A stretch of 64,000 bases of DNA, taken from positions 464,013-528,012 of the forward strand of contig NZ_KB235933.1 in assembly GCF_000332315.1 (NCBI RefSeq). Reading direction: 5' to 3'. Positions 44,191 through 52,727 of this stretch are shown piece after piece; within the stretch, counting starts at the first letter, position 1, and each line of letters begins with the position of its first letter. Below the pieces are notes generated by a model, which saw only the letters and a program-made list of their open reading frames with translations, was not told the DNA's origin and ran no database searches. The DNA is from Prochlorothrix hollandica PCC 9006 = CALU 1027. Its GTDB lineage: Bacteria > Cyanobacteriota > Cyanobacteriia > Prochlorotrichales > Prochlorotrichaceae. A program made the translations under genes and the position numbers.

Positions 44191-45326
44191 GGTTTGCCGA
44201 GAAGTTGATCGCGTACATATTCAATGCGTTTTTTAACTTTAGGCTTGGAATTACTTGCGTCAGATGTGGTGTATTCCTTGAATTCTGGAGAGTTTAGCCA
44301 TGTCATTGAATTTGGCTTAAGATCATTTTCTTCCCTTAAAGCCAGTGCAGTGCCTACAGCAATAGCTTCAAATCTAATCCGAGGAGTTGTAGTATGCTTT
44401 TCACCTTTGCGAAACCCATGGGGGAAATAAGTTCTTACGAAGCTAAGCATTGATTCAAACTCCGCCTTCATTTTCTGCTCATCAAAATTATCGTTATTAT
44501 TAGTTTCTAAATACTCATTGAGAAATTTATTGACCTGACGTTTGAAATTCTGGTAGTTATTTAGATAAGCAAAGAATCTCAGTACGAACTCTTGCGGCTC
44601 ACGTCTATCAATATCATTGGATGTGAATGGGCACAACTCCAGAAAGTCATCATTTTGGGATAGCTGATGAATAAAATTAAGAAATGGTCCACGCTGTATC
44701 CCTCTGCGCTTTTCCATATCATTCAACACCACACTACCTGTATTAATACGCTCAAACATATCTCTGCGGATATCTTCAGTCGCTTTTTCAGTTAATTGAA
44801 TCATCCGTAAGGTAGTTCTCTTAAAACGCCGTTGACGAGGAAGCGATAAATCAGAAAACCTGAAGTCATTTAACTTTTCTAACTTTTCAAGCTTCGATAG
44901 CTTTAACTCATTACTGAGAAATTTAGCTAGGGTGCGGATACGTTGACTCCCGTCTATGATTTCCAATCGCCCCTCATTCTCTTTGTCAGGAATATCGGCT
45001 ACAAAAATATACGGAATAGGTAGCCCTAGCAGCACAGATTCAATAAACTTCGACTGTCTTGCATCATCCCAAGCCATCTCTCGCTGATAGTCTGGGATGA
45101 ATAATTCGTTTTCATCTTCAGATCGTCCTTCGTCATACTTCTGCACTAGTATTTCTACTGGGTATTCTTTTGTATCATAATCTATCGGTTTCTGCTTATC
45201 TCGTATTTCTGCCTCAGCTTCATCTCTTCTTGTAGTCGTGATTTCCGTGTCTATTGGTACGTTTTGTTTTTTTGGCATCTTGTTCTCCAGCTTCGACAGG
45301 GTATCAAGACAGTAAGCGAGGCTCAT
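44187..45326 (-). CDS. DUF262 (GmrSD N-terminal-like/ParB-like) protein
   Basis: This is a 379-residue protein (the ATG at 45278 is an equally good start). DUF262 signatures are clear: IPDYQREMAWDDARQSKFIES (78-98) and IIDGSQRIRTL (123-133, family DGQQR-x-T-L), followed by RFSDL, LTEKATEDIRRDMFERINTG and ELNDMEKRRG-like helices. DUF262 domains hydrolyse nucleotides in GmrSD type IV restriction and in BrxU; here the usual C-terminal HNH (DUF1524) nuclease is absent. The overlapping HEPN gene may supply the effector nuclease. A low-complexity KLSKLEKLEKLND stretch (~142-156) comes from a short repeat. The gene is A/T-rich. Confidence 0.85.
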   Translation of the reverse strand: MSLAYCLDTLSKLENKMPKKQNVPIDTEITTTRRDEAEAEIRDKQKPIDYDTKEYPVEILVQKYDEGRSEDENELFIPDYQREMAWDDARQSKFIESVLLGLPIPYIFVADIPDKENEGRLEIIDGSQRIRTLAKFLSNELKLSKLEKLEKLNDFRFSDLSLPRQRRFKRTTLRMIQLTEKATEDIRRDMFERINTGSVVLNDMEKRRGIQRGPFLNFIHQLSQNDDFLELCPFTSNDIDRREPQEFVLRFFAYLNNYQNFKRQVNKFLNEYLETNNNDNFDEQKMKAEFESMLSFVRTYFPHGFRKGEKHTTTPRIRFEAIAVGTALALREENDLKPNSMTWLNSPEFKEYTTSDASNSKPKVKKRIEYVRDQLLGKP

Positions 45327-45429
45327 CTCTCAGGGCGGGGGGATGTAACTTATGGAGTTCATCAGTAAATTGAGACAGAATGCAGAATTCTGGAGTTTGG
45401 TCATGGGGATTATGGTTAATCTATAGGTT

Positions 45430-45524
45430 CCCTCAATGAATGGGGGGATGCCGCCCCGCCGCCCCCTAAAACCCTGATTACTGCCCTGGTGCAGGGGAAG
45501 AAATTTGAATTCTTCGAGGTGCCC
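45430..45524 (-). repeat. Palindromic repeat family B, diverged copy 4 (reverse)
   Basis: Read on the minus strand, it starts GGGCACCTCGAAGAATTC and contains the CCCCTGCACCAGGGCA and GGCGGC blocks corresponding to the other copies, but with many substitutions. It lies between the DUF262 gene and malQ. Confidence 0.5.
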
Positions 45525-45633
45525 TATAGATTGTGCAATTTACTTAAGTTTTCGTGTTGATGGCAGCCCTAGGGGTGTCACACTCCCCAGGGCTGGCAAC
45601 GATCGCCCCCGGTCCCCAAGCATTAGGCAGGGA

Positions 45634-47133
45634 CTAGGCGCGGCCAAAGGCGATGGTTAACTGGCCAAGGCGATCGCTTAACTTAGGGGTTAGATGTTCC
45701 GCCCGGTAGCGCCAGTTCCAATTGCCCGCCGCCTGACTGGGGAAATTCATGCGGGCCTCCGTCCCCAGCCCCAACACATCCTGGAGGGGGGTAATGGCCT
45801 GATTGGCCACACTGCCCAGGGCCAGGGTAATCAAATCCCAGTGGATGCCATGGAAACTGCGGTGCCCCAGGTATTGGGCCACCTGCCATTGTTCCGGGAG
45901 GGAGCGATCGCTAAACCAGCCCACCGTCGTGTTGTTGTCATGGGTGCCGGTGTAGACCACACAATTGGCATGGGCAAAATTGAAGGGCAAATAGGGATTT
46001 TCCACCCCTGAATCAAAGGAAAATTGCAGGATTTTCATGCCGGGGAAATCGAAGGTATCCCGCAGGGCATCCACTTCGGGGGTAATGATGCCTAAATCCT
46101 CGGCAATAATGGGCAACTTGCCAAAATGATCCCGAATGCGGTTAAAAAAGGCATAACCGGGCGCTTCCACCCACCAGCCCTTCATCGCCGTGGTTTCTCC
46201 CTCCGGCACGACCCAATAAGCCTGTAGCCCCCGGAAGTGGTCAATGCGAATAATATCCACATAGTCCAGCAGGGACTCGAACCGCTGAATCCACCAGGCA
46301 AACTGACTCTGTTGGAGATAATCCCAGTTATAGACCGGATTCCCCCACAGTTGGCCCGTCTCGCTGAAATAATCTGGGGGAACCCCCGCCATAAGGGCTG
46401 CATAGCCCGTTTTCGGGTTGAGACAGAAATTTTCCGGGTGTGCCCACACATCCACACTGTCATGGGCCACATAGATGGGAATGTCCCCAATGATCTGTAC
46501 CCCCCGATCGTTGGCGTAGGTGCGCAGGGCCGACCATTGGTTAAAAAACTCAAACTGCAAGAATTTCTGAAAGGCGATGTCCTCCGCCAACCGTTCCCGC
46601 CACTGCGCCAACACCCCCGGATCCCGCTTGGCCAGTCCCGGCTCCCAGGCCGTCCAGCCCGATCCCTGGTGGGCCTCCTTCACGGCCATAAACAGGCTGT
46701 AGTCTTCCAGCCAACTGGCCTTAGCGTTACAGAAGGTGGCGAGGGCTTCCTGCTGGGCTGGGCTGGCTTGGGTTTGAAAGGTGTGAAAGGCTTTGCGAAA
46801 CAGGGGCAACTTTAGGGCTATTGCTTGATCAAAAGCCGCCACATCCTGGGGTAAATCGGGCAGATTTTCCAGATCCGCTGCCTCCAGCAGTCCCTGGTCC
46901 AGCAGGTGATGGGGGCTGATGAGCATGGGGTTGCCTGCCATGGCGGAATAGGCCAAGTAGGGGGAGTTGCCAAACCCCGGTGCCCCCAGGGGCAAAATCT
47001 GCCACAGCTTTTGGTGACTGGCTGCTAGAAAATCGATGAAGCGGTATGCTTCCGGTCCCAGGTCGCCGATGCCAAAGGGACCGGGGAGGGAGGTGGGGTG
47101 TAGGAGGATGCCACTAGTTCTGGGGAAGGACAT
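45634..47133 (-). CDS. malQ: 4-alpha-glucanotransferase (amylomaltase/disproportionating enzyme)
   Basis: This 499-residue GH77 enzyme moves maltosyl units between alpha-1,4-glucans in glycogen turnover. The start RTSGILLHPTSLPGPFGIGDLG is canonical. The catalytic regions IIRIDHFRGLQAYW (nucleophile Asp), PIIAEDLGIITPEVDALRD (acid/base Glu) and YTGTHDNNT (transition-state Asp) are intact. The length is normal. It is monocistronic on the minus strand. The start codon lies ~110 bp from a 14-copy 19-bp tandem repeat that would be in or upstream of its leader. Confidence 0.95.
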   Translation of the reverse strand: MSFPRTSGILLHPTSLPGPFGIGDLGPEAYRFIDFLAASHQKLWQILPLGAPGFGNSPYLAYSAMAGNPMLISPHHLLDQGLLEAADLENLPDLPQDVAAFDQAIALKLPLFRKAFHTFQTQASPAQQEALATFCNAKASWLEDYSLFMAVKEAHQGSGWTAWEPGLAKRDPGVLAQWRERLAEDIAFQKFLQFEFFNQWSALRTYANDRGVQIIGDIPIYVAHDSVDVWAHPENFCLNPKTGYAALMAGVPPDYFSETGQLWGNPVYNWDYLQQSQFAWWIQRFESLLDYVDIIRIDHFRGLQAYWVVPEGETTAMKGWWVEAPGYAFFNRIRDHFGKLPIIAEDLGIITPEVDALRDTFDFPGMKILQFSFDSGVENPYLPFNFAHANCVVYTGTHDNNTTVGWFSDRSLPEQWQVAQYLGHRSFHGIHWDLITLALGSVANQAITPLQDVLGLGTEARMNFPSQAAGNWNWRYRAEHLTPKLSDRLGQLTIAFGRA

Positions 47134-47241
47134 AGTCTAAAATTTGGGTTTGCCGCTTGCACTTCGATGCCTAAAGCCTAGGAATGGCCTATAGCCTCAG
47201 AATATAGATCTAAAGCCTAGGAAGATCTAAAGCCTAGGAAT

Positions 47242-47507
47242 GGGCCTGTAGCCTAGAAATGGGCCTGTAGCCTAGAAATGGGCCTGTAGCCTAAAAATGG
47301 GCCTGTAGCCTAAAAATGGGCCTGTAGCCTAAAAATGGGCCTATAGCCTAAAAATGGGCCTGTAGCCTAGAAATGGGCCTGTAGCCTAAAAATGGGCCTG
47401 TAGCCTAGGAATGGGCCTGTAGCCTAAAAATGGGCCTGTAGCCTAAAAATGGGCCTGTAGCCTAAAAATGGGCCTGTAGCCTAAAAATGGGCCTGTAGCC
47501 TCAGAAA
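47242..47507. repeat. Tandem array of a 19-bp unit, 14 copies
   Basis: The unit GGGCCTGTAGCCTAAAAAT is repeated with a strict 19-bp period from 47242 to 47507, with variants only at a few positions (AAA to AGA or AGG; CTGTAG to CTATAG once). Degenerate AAAGCCTAGGAA-type units flank it on both sides (47167-47241 and 47508-47530). It lies between the divergent malQ and Nudix genes. The unit is too short and the spacing too uniform for CRISPR. Confidence 0.95.
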
Positions 47508-47704
47508 TAGATCTAAAGCCTAGGGGTGATAGCCTGAAGGACAGTCTAGGCCATAACGATACTGCAAAAACCATTGCCCCTGGCCGTTGGTCCTGGTCAA
47601 GTTGGGGGCAGCAAGGCCAACCCAGTGTTGAGCAATGTTCTCTGCGATGCCGTTGCGTCTGCTCTCTGGCCTGAGCCATTGTGCCACAACTCCCTTAAAA
47701 TCTG

Positions 47705-48151
47705 GTGTTCCCTGTGACTTATCGTAATCCCACCCCTACGGTTGATTTGGTGATTGAGTTGGTGGATCGGATCCACCGTCCCATTCTGTTGATTGAGCGC
47801 CTCAATCCCCCCCATGGCTGGGCCTTGCCCGGTGGGTTTGTGGACTATGGGGAGTCGGTGGAAACGGCGGCAGTACGGGAGGCCGAGGAGGAAACGGGCT
47901 TAGCTGTGGTCTTGGTGGAGCAGTTTCAGGTCTATTCCCAGCCCCAGCGAGATCCCCGTCAACATACCCTCAGTGTGGTCTTCATTGCCACGGCCACGGG
48001 CACCCCCCAGGCGGGGGATGATGCCCAAAAGGTGCAGATTTTTGACCTGTGGGCACTGCCGACAATGTTATGTTTTGACCACGATCGCATTCTGGCGGAC
48101 TACTGTGCCTACCGGTTCCATGGCCACCGTCCCCGTTTGCAGGAGCCTTAA
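47705..48151 (+). CDS. Nudix hydrolase
   Basis: This is a protein of up to 148 residues (GTG at 47705 or 47714). The full Nudix box is present: [23 protein letters not shown] (residues 44-66) satisfies G-x5-E-x7-R-E-x-x-E-E-x-G. The [12 protein letters not shown] context and the short length resemble ADP-ribose/NADH-type or dihydroneopterin-type pyrophosphatases, but the substrate cannot be set from sequence alone. Divergent from malQ across the 19-bp array; its stop lies 45 bp from the stop of the convergent PEP-synthase-like gene. Confidence 0.9.
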   Translation: MFPVTYRNPTPTVDLVIELVDRIHRPILLIERLNPPHGWALPGGFVDYGESVETAAVREAEEETGLAVVLVEQFQVYSQPQRDPRQHTLSVVFIATATGTPQAGDDAQKVQIFDLWALPTMLCFDHDRILADYCAYRFHGHRPRLQEP

Positions 48152-48196
48152 GGGTGACGAACTGGCGTTGATGGGACTGCGGTCGCCTGAGGGAGG

Positions 48197-50926
48197 TTAG
48201 TGCCGCTGCCCCTGGGCCACCTCCAACAGGAACCGCCGCTCTACTTGGTTGAGCCAGTGGTGGACGGAATCCACAGCCCTGGCTTCGATCGCCACCCCCT
48301 TGACCCCCGCCCGAACCCAGTCTGCCAACAGGTCAGGACCCAGGGCCGATCCTGCTGCCGCCACCACACAGGGCAGACCCAACTGGTGGGCTTGGCGGAT
48401 CAGGTGGACAATGGCCTGCTGTACCGCCGGTTGGTGGAAGGGATCATGGCTACTGAGGGGGGTATCGCGATCGACGGCCAAGAGCAACCGCCCCAAATCA
48501 TTGCAACCCACCACAATGCCCTGAACCCCCGCCTGCTGGTAGGCCGGCAACAGCATCAACACCGACGGCACCTCCGCCATGATCCAGAGGGGCAGAGGCG
48601 GGGCACCGGCTAGCTGGGCCTGCTGGACTTGGTGCTGGCGATACTGAAACTCTTCAACGGTGCGCACAAAGGGCAACAACAGCCCCAGGGCTGCTCGGTG
48701 GCTGGGGTTCTGGCGTAGCTCAGCCATGACCGCCAACTCCAGATCAAACACTGCCGGATCGAGGTAGGGATCCTGCAAAAAGGGCCGATGGGCGGCGGCG
48801 GGATCCCCCTGGCTGTTGTGGTGCCACTGGGCAAACTCAGGGGCGCGGAAGTCAAAGCTACGGTACAGCAGAGGACGGGGAGCAATCCAGTCGAGGACAG
48901 TGCGCAGCCGTGCCACGAGACGGTCCCGCAGTTCGTCCCGACGGCCCTGGGCGAGCCACTGGTGGGGATGCTGTTGGTCTAAGAGATCTAAGAAAAACCA
49001 TTCTGCCCGCAGCACGCCAATGCCATCCACCGTCAGGGGGGCAGCGGATTGGGGCAGCGCTAGGGGGGCATCCGGGGCATCTGGGGCGGGGTCGATCGCG
49101 GCTTCCCCCAGGGATCCTAACCCCAATGTGTGGGGATGGCTGACACTGAGCCAGATCCGGGTACCGGTGACGGCTGATTCCCAGGATTCTGGGGGGATCG
49201 TCGGGGGGATCGTCGGGGGAACCGTCGGGGTGGGGTTTGGATCGCGGGGAACGGGACCCTCGATCTCCCCCTGAGAACCAGGATCCGCAGCCTTAGGGTC
49301 CGCGATCGGCTGGAGTTCGCCCCGATCGCCGTCCACCTTGAGCCACTGCCCCGATCGCAGGCGTTGACAAATCCCCGACACCCCCACCACCGCCGGAATC
49401 CCCAACTCCCGCGCCAAAATCGCCCCATGGGAGGTTTGGCCCCCTTGCTCCGTCACCAAGCCCCCACAGCGGACCAGGAGGGGCACCAGGGCCACGGTCA
49501 CCCGTGGCACCACCAAAATTCTGTCCTTGCCATGGGTGCCAACCAGGGAACGACCACCGGGTTCGGCACGGGTTGCGGCGATCGCGTCATCCCCCGGCTC
49601 CCGCTGTTCCTGATCGTCCAGACCAAACCACACCCGACCGATGTGGGTACCGGCGGAAACCCCCTGCCCACAGTAGGAGTCAGGGTTGGGCTGGGGTCGC
49701 GTTGCTGGCTCCAGTCCTGGGGTATGGGCTTTGATTTGGCACTGGAGCCACCACAACTGGGGAATCGGGCTGGGCTGGTCACAGAGGGGGCTGTCTAGAC
49801 CCAACCCCCATTCCAGATGTAACCCCATGCTGGGGGCGACCCGCAGCCGACGGGCCAGGTCTAACGCCCCTTGACCGAGGGCAGCAATTTGGGCGGGTTC
49901 CAGCACGGCCTGGTGAGCCTGGTGCCAGTCCAAGGGCTGGGGCATCAGGTGCGGCAGGGAGTCTCGATCGCGGCAGTCCGAGGGGAGAGTCAGGGTCTCT
50001 GCTAGATCTCTATCTAGATTTCTGTCTAGATTTCTATCTAGATTTCTGTCTAGATCCCTGTCTAGATCCCTGTAGTGATAGGCAATGCCCTTCTGGCCCA
50101 GGGTTTGGGACACCTTCTCCCCTTGGAGTTGCCAATGGTAGCGATCGGGGGTCACTTCCCCCCGCACCAAGGACAGTCCTAAGCCCCAGGTGGCTTCAAT
50201 CCAAGCTTGATCCCCCAGCACCTCCACCGTGCCCGTGGCCAGGGCCGGGATCAGGGGCTGCACCAACACCCCCAGGGCCAGGGACTCTAGGCGCAACTCT
50301 TGGCGCTGCCAATAGAGCAGGTTGGTGGCCCGAAATAAATCGGCCCACATCCGCTTGAGGTGGGCCACACAGGGGTTGACGTGGCCGGGGCAAATCTGGG
50401 CGGACAGTAGTCCTGTGGTTTCCAGGGGGACGGGAGAGGATTGCCGCCGCTGTCTGGGGCGCGGCGATCGCCCGCCGGAGCCACTATTGACAGCCATGCT
50501 GGGCGATCGCCCCCTCTCCATCTGCCCCGTGGCCAAGGGGTGGGGGGACAGGCCACAGGGTCGCAGGATCACATAGGGGCTGGCCAACTGCTGCAACCCG
50601 TCGGCTAACGCTTGAATCCAGGGTTCCGGCCAGGGCTGATTCAGGAGATCCCGCTGCAGTTGTTGGGAGACCTGGTGCAGTTGCAGGGCGTTATCCACGC
50701 CTACATGGAGACTGGAATGGGGAAAATCTTTCAGGAGGGGGATGGACCAGGCCACTTGGTCTAAAAATTGCTGGCAGAGGGTGGCGGGGATGACAAAGCC
50801 CTGGGGCACCCCATAGCCCTGCTGTTGCAGTTGTCCCAGTAACAGGGCTTTTGTCCCAACGACATCGCGATCTGGCTCCTGCAAACGGTCGAGCCACCGT
50901 AGGGATAAGCCTTGTGTTGTATCCAC
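48197..50926 (-). CDS. PEP-synthase-like protein with altered active sites
   Basis: This 909-residue protein has the three-part layout of PEP synthase/pyruvate phosphate dikinase. The N-terminal ATP-binding domain begins VGTKALLLGQLQQQGYGVPQGF, but its VRSS motif is replaced by LRPCGLSP. The phosphohistidine domain is intact (GGQTSHGAILARELGIPAVVG, His500). The C-terminal PEP-binding barrel has VLRAEWFF, YRSFDFRAPEF and GCNDLGRLLLAVDRD, but where PEP synthase has the catalytic Cys (ICGQ) there is VAAAGS. Asp-Leu-Asp-Arg-Asn repeats near ~295-315 come from a 12-bp DNA repeat. It is probably not a normal PEP synthase; it may be regulatory or use another acceptor. Confidence 0.75.
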   Translation of the reverse strand: MDTTQGLSLRWLDRLQEPDRDVVGTKALLLGQLQQQGYGVPQGFVIPATLCQQFLDQVAWSIPLLKDFPHSSLHVGVDNALQLHQVSQQLQRDLLNQPWPEPWIQALADGLQQLASPYVILRPCGLSPHPLATGQMERGRSPSMAVNSGSGGRSPRPRQRRQSSPVPLETTGLLSAQICPGHVNPCVAHLKRMWADLFRATNLLYWQRQELRLESLALGVLVQPLIPALATGTVEVLGDQAWIEATWGLGLSLVRGEVTPDRYHWQLQGEKVSQTLGQKGIAYHYRDLDRDLDRNLDRNLDRNLDRDLAETLTLPSDCRDRDSLPHLMPQPLDWHQAHQAVLEPAQIAALGQGALDLARRLRVAPSMGLHLEWGLGLDSPLCDQPSPIPQLWWLQCQIKAHTPGLEPATRPQPNPDSYCGQGVSAGTHIGRVWFGLDDQEQREPGDDAIAATRAEPGGRSLVGTHGKDRILVVPRVTVALVPLLVRCGGLVTEQGGQTSHGAILARELGIPAVVGVSGICQRLRSGQWLKVDGDRGELQPIADPKAADPGSQGEIEGPVPRDPNPTPTVPPTIPPTIPPESWESAVTGTRIWLSVSHPHTLGLGSLGEAAIDPAPDAPDAPLALPQSAAPLTVDGIGVLRAEWFFLDLLDQQHPHQWLAQGRRDELRDRLVARLRTVLDWIAPRPLLYRSFDFRAPEFAQWHHNSQGDPAAAHRPFLQDPYLDPAVFDLELAVMAELRQNPSHRAALGLLLPFVRTVEEFQYRQHQVQQAQLAGAPPLPLWIMAEVPSVLMLLPAYQQAGVQGIVVGCNDLGRLLLAVDRDTPLSSHDPFHQPAVQQAIVHLIRQAHQLGLPCVVAAAGSALGPDLLADWVRAGVKGVAIEARAVDSVHHWLNQVERRFLLEVAQGQRH

Positions 50927-51577
50927 GTCACTCTCTGACCATCAAATCAACTGGGCAATAAACCGGGATTAATAACGGGAGTCATAAACTGGGTCAACGT
51001 CAACAACCATGTTAGGGGGCAAACCGCCGTCGGTGACCCGATCGCCTGCCTGTCTGACCATCATTAAAAATTTGGCATTAAAATTTGGCATTAAAATCTG
51101 ACATTAAAATCTGACTATCATTTTAGGGTTGCCCCTTAAAGCGGGACAACATTAACGGGACAGTGGGGCGCAGAGTGCCCCACCTTACCGGCTGAAGTGG
51201 ATGCCCTCATTTTAATCCCCCCGTAACCCTAGCCCTGCATCCCCTGGGCTTCAGCGTTGGTTGACGTGTTGGTTGACGTTTTATTGACAACGGGGTGCCC
51301 TCGCCCCAGTTCAGCGTTAAGCTATAAAACACTTGCGTCATTGTGTCATCAAACACTTGTGTCGCCAGATTACGTCGCCAGATTATCTCGCCAGATTATC
51401 TCGCCAGATTATCTCGCCAGATCTTGAAAGGGGCAGAAAGTTCGCTAGGATGCCAGAGGTTTCTTCTGGGTTTCATGCCCTCCAGTCCTCCAGAACCCCA
51501 ACGTTTCTGGGATCGTTCTGGATTCTGATGCCATCTAATTTTGCCGTCAATGTTAAAGACTTGTCCTGGAGCATCGT
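50927..51577. other. Repeat-rich intergenic region
   Basis: About 650 bp without a convincing gene. It holds tandem TTAAAATCTGACA-type units (51064-51120), a hairpin with arms GTGGGGC/GCCCCAC (51163-51183, a common cyanobacterial dispersed motif), two GTTGGTTGACGT units near 51255, and four CGCCAGATTATCT units (51363-51421). It must contain start signals for the HD-domain gene downstream. Confidence 0.5.
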
Positions 51578-52417
51578 ATGTTTAACGCGACCGAGCTGCT
51601 GATTACTGCGTTTGTGCAACAGCTTAAAGAGGGGTATCACAGAACCTATGGTGGCTGGAAACGGGATTATGAGGACATCATCGGCTGGGTCGGCTCCATG
51701 GCCTTGGAAAACATTGCCAACAGCGATGCCCTGTATCACAACGTCGAACACACGATTTTAGTGACCCTGGTGGGCCAGGAGCTGCTGCGGGGTAAACATA
51801 TCCGGGAAGGGAAAGTGACCTGCGAAGACTGGTTACACTTTATTATTTCCCTGGTCTGCCACGACATTGGCTATGTCAAAAAGGTCTGCCGCCTCGATCG
51901 CGACAACCTCTATGCCACCGGTAAAGGGGATCAACTGGTGCCCTTGCCCCCCGGTTCCACCGATGCGGGTTTAACCCCTTACCATGTCGATCGGGCCAAA
52001 CTGTTTGTGGATGAGCGCTTTGGGGGCCACAAGCTCATTGATGCGGAATTGGTGAAGCGCAACATTGAACTGACCCGCTTCCCCGTCCCTTCCGCTGAGG
52101 ATCACCAGGACACCATAAATTTCCCTGGGTTACTGCGGGCTTCGGACCTGATTGGCCAACTCAGCGATCCCCGTTACCTCAAGAAAATCGCCGCCCTCTA
52201 CTATGAGTTTGAGGAAACCGGGGTAAATAAGCACCTGGGCTATAAAAATCCCGATGATCTCCGCAATAACTACCCTAAATTCTACTGGAATGGGGTCTAT
52301 CCCTATGTGCGGGATGCGGTGGGCTATTTGTCCCTCACCCAACAGGGCAAGCAAATCATCGCCAACCTCCACTCCAATGTCTTTATGGTGGAGCATTTGG
52401 ATTCCAGCAATAGCTAA
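51578..52417 (+). CDS. HD-domain metal-dependent phosphohydrolase-like protein
   Basis: This 279-residue protein has the HD/PDEase metal site: DALYHNVEHTILVTLVGQEL (His54, His58) and LVCHDIGYV (His95-Asp96), followed later by LRASDLIGQLSD, which supplies the last Asp. The family is conserved in cyanobacteria as 'metal-dependent phosphohydrolase'; the nucleotide or cyclic-nucleotide substrate is not established. The N-terminal ATG at 51578 gives a good start. It stands alone, with repeat-rich DNA on both sides. Confidence 0.8.
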   Translation: MFNATELLITAFVQQLKEGYHRTYGGWKRDYEDIIGWVGSMALENIANSDALYHNVEHTILVTLVGQELLRGKHIREGKVTCEDWLHFIISLVCHDIGYVKKVCRLDRDNLYATGKGDQLVPLPPGSTDAGLTPYHVDRAKLFVDERFGGHKLIDAELVKRNIELTRFPVPSAEDHQDTINFPGLLRASDLIGQLSDPRYLKKIAALYYEFEETGVNKHLGYKNPDDLRNNYPKFYWNGVYPYVRDAVGYLSLTQQGKQIIANLHSNVFMVEHLDSSNS

Positions 52418-52727
52418 CCCCTGGGTTTTCCGGGTCTAGGGGAGGCGATCCTGGGTCTTGTGGGGGTTGGGTCGCCTGGGTCAGGTCACCTAGGTTGGAC
52501 ATGGCCCACCATTGACCCACCATTGGCCCACTGAATTAAGGCCCGTTTTAAGGCCCGTGTTAAGGCCAATTATCGGCGGTGGGAGCAAAATCCGGTAGAT
52601 GATGGGGGACCCACGGAGTCCCCTTTTTGGTGGTGGGGGATCCATGGAGTTCCCTGGGTAGTGCAGCGGTTTTAGTGAAGCGGTTTTAGTGCAGCGGTTT
52701 TAGTGCAGCGGTTTGGGGCAGCAGTTT
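52418..52727. other. Intergenic region with short tandem repeats
   Basis: The stretch contains three TTAAGGCCCGTT-like units (52537-52570), two GGGGGATCCATGG-like units (52602-52647) and four TTTTAGTGCAGCGG units (52660-52713) just upstream of the permease start. No gene is seen. Confidence 0.5.

Noticed and set aside
47242-47507. CRISPR array
   Set aside because: The 19-bp units are contiguous with no unique spacers, and no cas genes are present.
51333-51602. 89-codon ORF upstream of the HD-domain gene
   Set aside because: It is made largely of the CGCCAGATTATCT tandem repeat and overlaps the real gene start in another frame.
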